Assembly: GCA_052387235.1 (NCBI GenBank)
Contig: JBQTJJ010000090.1
Location: 1-14,691, forward strand
DNA from: JBQTJJ01 sp052387235
GTDB taxonomy: Bacteria > Actinomycetota > Acidimicrobiia > Acidimicrobiales > GCA-2861595
Length of the DNA: 14,691 bases
Direction of reading: 5' to 3'
The stretch's first letter is position 1. Every line of letters begins with the position of its first letter. The notes beneath the pieces are model-generated. The model did not search any database. It was not told the origin of the DNA and was given only the letters and a program-made list of their open reading frames with translations. A program made the position numbers and the translations under genes. Of this stretch, positions 13,625 through 14,691 are shown piece after piece.

Positions 13625-14530
13625 ATGCGAGTCCGCAGCTTCGTCGTCACAGTCCTGGCGGGAGTGTCCGCCGTCGCCGTCCCGGCCGCCGCCATGGAAG
13701 TGGCCAGGCCGTCCCGGCCCGAGCTGGCCGGGGCCAAGGCGCCGGACCGGCCGGCGGCGGTGCCCAAGGTCGTCTCCGCCCTTCCGGCCCCCGCCCCCAT
13801 GGCGGCGCCGCCCGCCGCCGCGCCGGCGAAGCCGGCTGCCCCCACCCCGTCCCCCGCCCCGAAGCCGGCGCCGCCCGAGCCCACCGTGCAGCCGGCCGAG
13901 CCGGCGCCGGCGCCGGCGGTGAAGCCGGCGCGGGAGCCGGTCGCCGAGAAGCAGACCCTGCGCATGGGCTGCATCGCCGGCGTGCGCGACGGGGTCCCGG
14001 CCGTGAAGTGCGAGTGGTCGCCGGCCGCCGGCGCCGCGCACTACGTCCTGTTCCGCAAGACGGCCGACACCGTCCCCGAGCGCATCTGGGCCGGCACCGA
14101 CACCGGCTTCGTGGACCGCAGCGTGACCGAGGGCACCGGCTACGGCTACGCCGTCAAGGCCGTCGACGGCGCCGGCCGGGTCATCGGGTTCGGCGGGGTC
14201 GTGGGCGTGCGCTGCTGCGCCGATGCGCCGCCGCCGCCCGAGAAGCAGACGTTGCGCATGGCCTGCGTCGCCGGCGTGCGCGACGGCGTGCCGGCCGTGA
14301 GGTGCGAGTGGTCGCCGGCCGCCGGCGCCGCCCGCTACGACCTCTACCGCAAGACCGGTGACGCCGCCCCGGAGAAGCTCTGGTCCGGTACCGACACCAC
14401 CTTCGTGGACCACACCGTCGCCCTGGAGACCGCCTACGGCTACGGGGTCAAGGCCATCGACGGCGCCGGCCGGGTCATCGGCTTCGGCGGCGTGGTGGCC
14501 GTGCGCTGCTGCCCCACCGGTGCCGAGTAG
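13625..14530 (+). CDS. Secreted protein with Pro/Ala linker and two FN3-like repeats
   Basis: A 301-residue exported protein. The signal peptide has basic RVR, core SFVVTVLAGVSAVAV and cleavage near PAAA (about 23). Residues 27-107 form a Pro/Ala/Lys-rich linker that would span the wall. Two tandem repeats of 91 residues follow (108-198 and 206-296), about three-quarters identical, joined by ADAPPPP. Each begins EKQTLRM, has CEWSPAAGAA, a Y-x-L/V-Y/F-RKT strand, FVD and GYGYAVKA-like strands of an FN3-type fold, and ends VGVRCC or VAVRCC. Four cysteines are kept in each repeat (116, 129, 197, 198 and 214, 227, 295, 296), suggesting two disulfides per domain. ATG at 13625 has AGGAG at 8 nt (13612-13616). 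Function is unknown; a surface-exposed adhesive or binding role is a guess. Confidence 0.85.
   Translation: MRVRSFVVTVLAGVSAVAVPAAAMEVARPSRPELAGAKAPDRPAAVPKVVSALPAPAPMAAPPAAAPAKPAAPTPSPAPKPAPPEPTVQPAEPAPAPAVKPAREPVAEKQTLRMGCIAGVRDGVPAVKCEWSPAAGAAHYVLFRKTADTVPERIWAGTDTGFVDRSVTEGTGYGYAVKAVDGAGRVIGFGGVVGVRCCADAPPPPEKQTLRMACVAGVRDGVPAVRCEWSPAAGAARYDLYRKTGDAAPEKLWSGTDTTFVDHTVALETAYGYGVKAIDGAGRVIGFGGVVAVRCCPTGAE
13946..14512 (+). repeat. Tandem duplication of 273-bp units in the FN3-like gene
   Basis: Units 13946-14218 and 14240-14512 are direct repeats at a 294-bp period, including the 21-bp linker. Long identical stretches remain at DNA level, for example around GAGTGGTCGCCGGCCGCC, so the duplication is recent or kept similar by conversion. 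Confidence 0.85.
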
Positions 14531-14691
14531 CGGGCACCGCCGTCCGTGGCGTGTGCAGACTTCCGAGCGGTGGCCGCCGGAATCTCCGACCAGCACGCGG
14601 CCGGGCCCGCCGCTGACGAGACCCGCGTCCGGCGGGCCCGGCCCGACCCCCAGGCCGTCGGCGAGCGGTTCCGCCGCCCCAGGCACCGGCT
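14531..14691 (+). other. Right-edge region without a supported gene
   Basis: Apart from the hairpin at 14599-14643 no gene is supported here. The plus-strand frame following the FN3-like gene stop happens to stay open to the edge (a GTG at 14546 begins VACADFRAV). This is expected by chance at such GC content, and the strong palindrome inside argues against coding. Confidence 0.4.
14599..14643 (+). terminator. Strong hairpin terminator candidate
   Basis: GGCCGGGCCCGCCG (14599-14612) pairs perfectly with CGGCGGGCCCGGCC (14630-14643). Inside the loop GACG/CGTC (14615-14629) forms an additional stem. There is no T-tract, but the 14-bp GC stem lies 68 bases after the stop of the FN3-like gene and fits an I-shaped actinobacterial terminator. 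Confidence 0.55.

Noticed and set aside
1..14691. tRNA or rRNA genes, CRISPR arrays, prophage or toxin-antitoxin genes
   Set aside because: I saw no cloverleaf-like sequence, spaced direct repeats of CRISPR type, phage structural genes or recognisable toxin-antitoxin pairs.

Overview
The window is very GC-rich, with short intergenic gaps, frequent GTG starts and actinobacterial gene families: a DUF3516 helicase, a DrrAB-type ABC exporter, a PrmC-related methyltransferase and an ISL3 transposase. It looks like a chromosomal piece of a high-GC Actinomycetota. An Acidimicrobiia-like lineage is possible but unproven. Apart from the IS end at the left edge it reads as ordinary core and accessory chromosome.

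Layout. Bases 1-443 hold the 5' part of an ISL3-family insertion sequence: a minus-strand transposase cut by the window edge, and a GGCTCTT-type terminus. The IS ends exactly at a perfect 33-nt palindrome. On the plus strand follow a DUF4262 protein (568-1182), an Hsp15-like S4 RNA-binding protein (1239-1610), a DUF3516 Ski2-like helicase (1639-4137), a class B penicillin-binding protein (4258-6138), a DsrE-family protein (6179-6541), a two-TM HAMP-GGDEF diguanylate cyclase (6758-8128), a secreted parallel beta-helix protein (8240-9679), and an overlapping cluster of DrrA-like ATPase, DrrB-like permease and PrmC-related methyltransferase (9745-12310). On the minus strand lie an ArsR regulator with an AHSA1/SRPBCC partner (13118-12277) and a small conserved-looking protein (13533-13213). 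A secreted protein with two tandem FN3-like repeats (13625-14530) closes the window, followed by a strong hairpin.

Main discovery. The DsrE-family gene appears to stop at codon 80 (TGA, 6416-6418), but the frame continues for 40 codons that complete the family fold and end normally at 6539-6541. The TGA sits where relatives carry the reactive cysteine, giving a U-x-x-C motif. A 7-bp hairpin with a GUG loop begins 12 nt after the TGA, its loop 19 nt after it, as expected for a bacterial SECIS element. I therefore annotate a 120-residue selenoprotein. A standard gene caller would truncate it to 79 residues.

Regulation visible in the sequence. The arsR-AHSA1 pair has a textbook promoter (TTGACA-17-TAGGGT) bracketed by two copies of a TCAACC-N4-GGTTGA operator. 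Several genes have a -10-like hexamer 6-7 nt before the start codon and no ribosome binding site, suggesting leaderless transcripts. The GGDEF gene has a sigma-28-like promoter candidate and a leader of about 150 nt.
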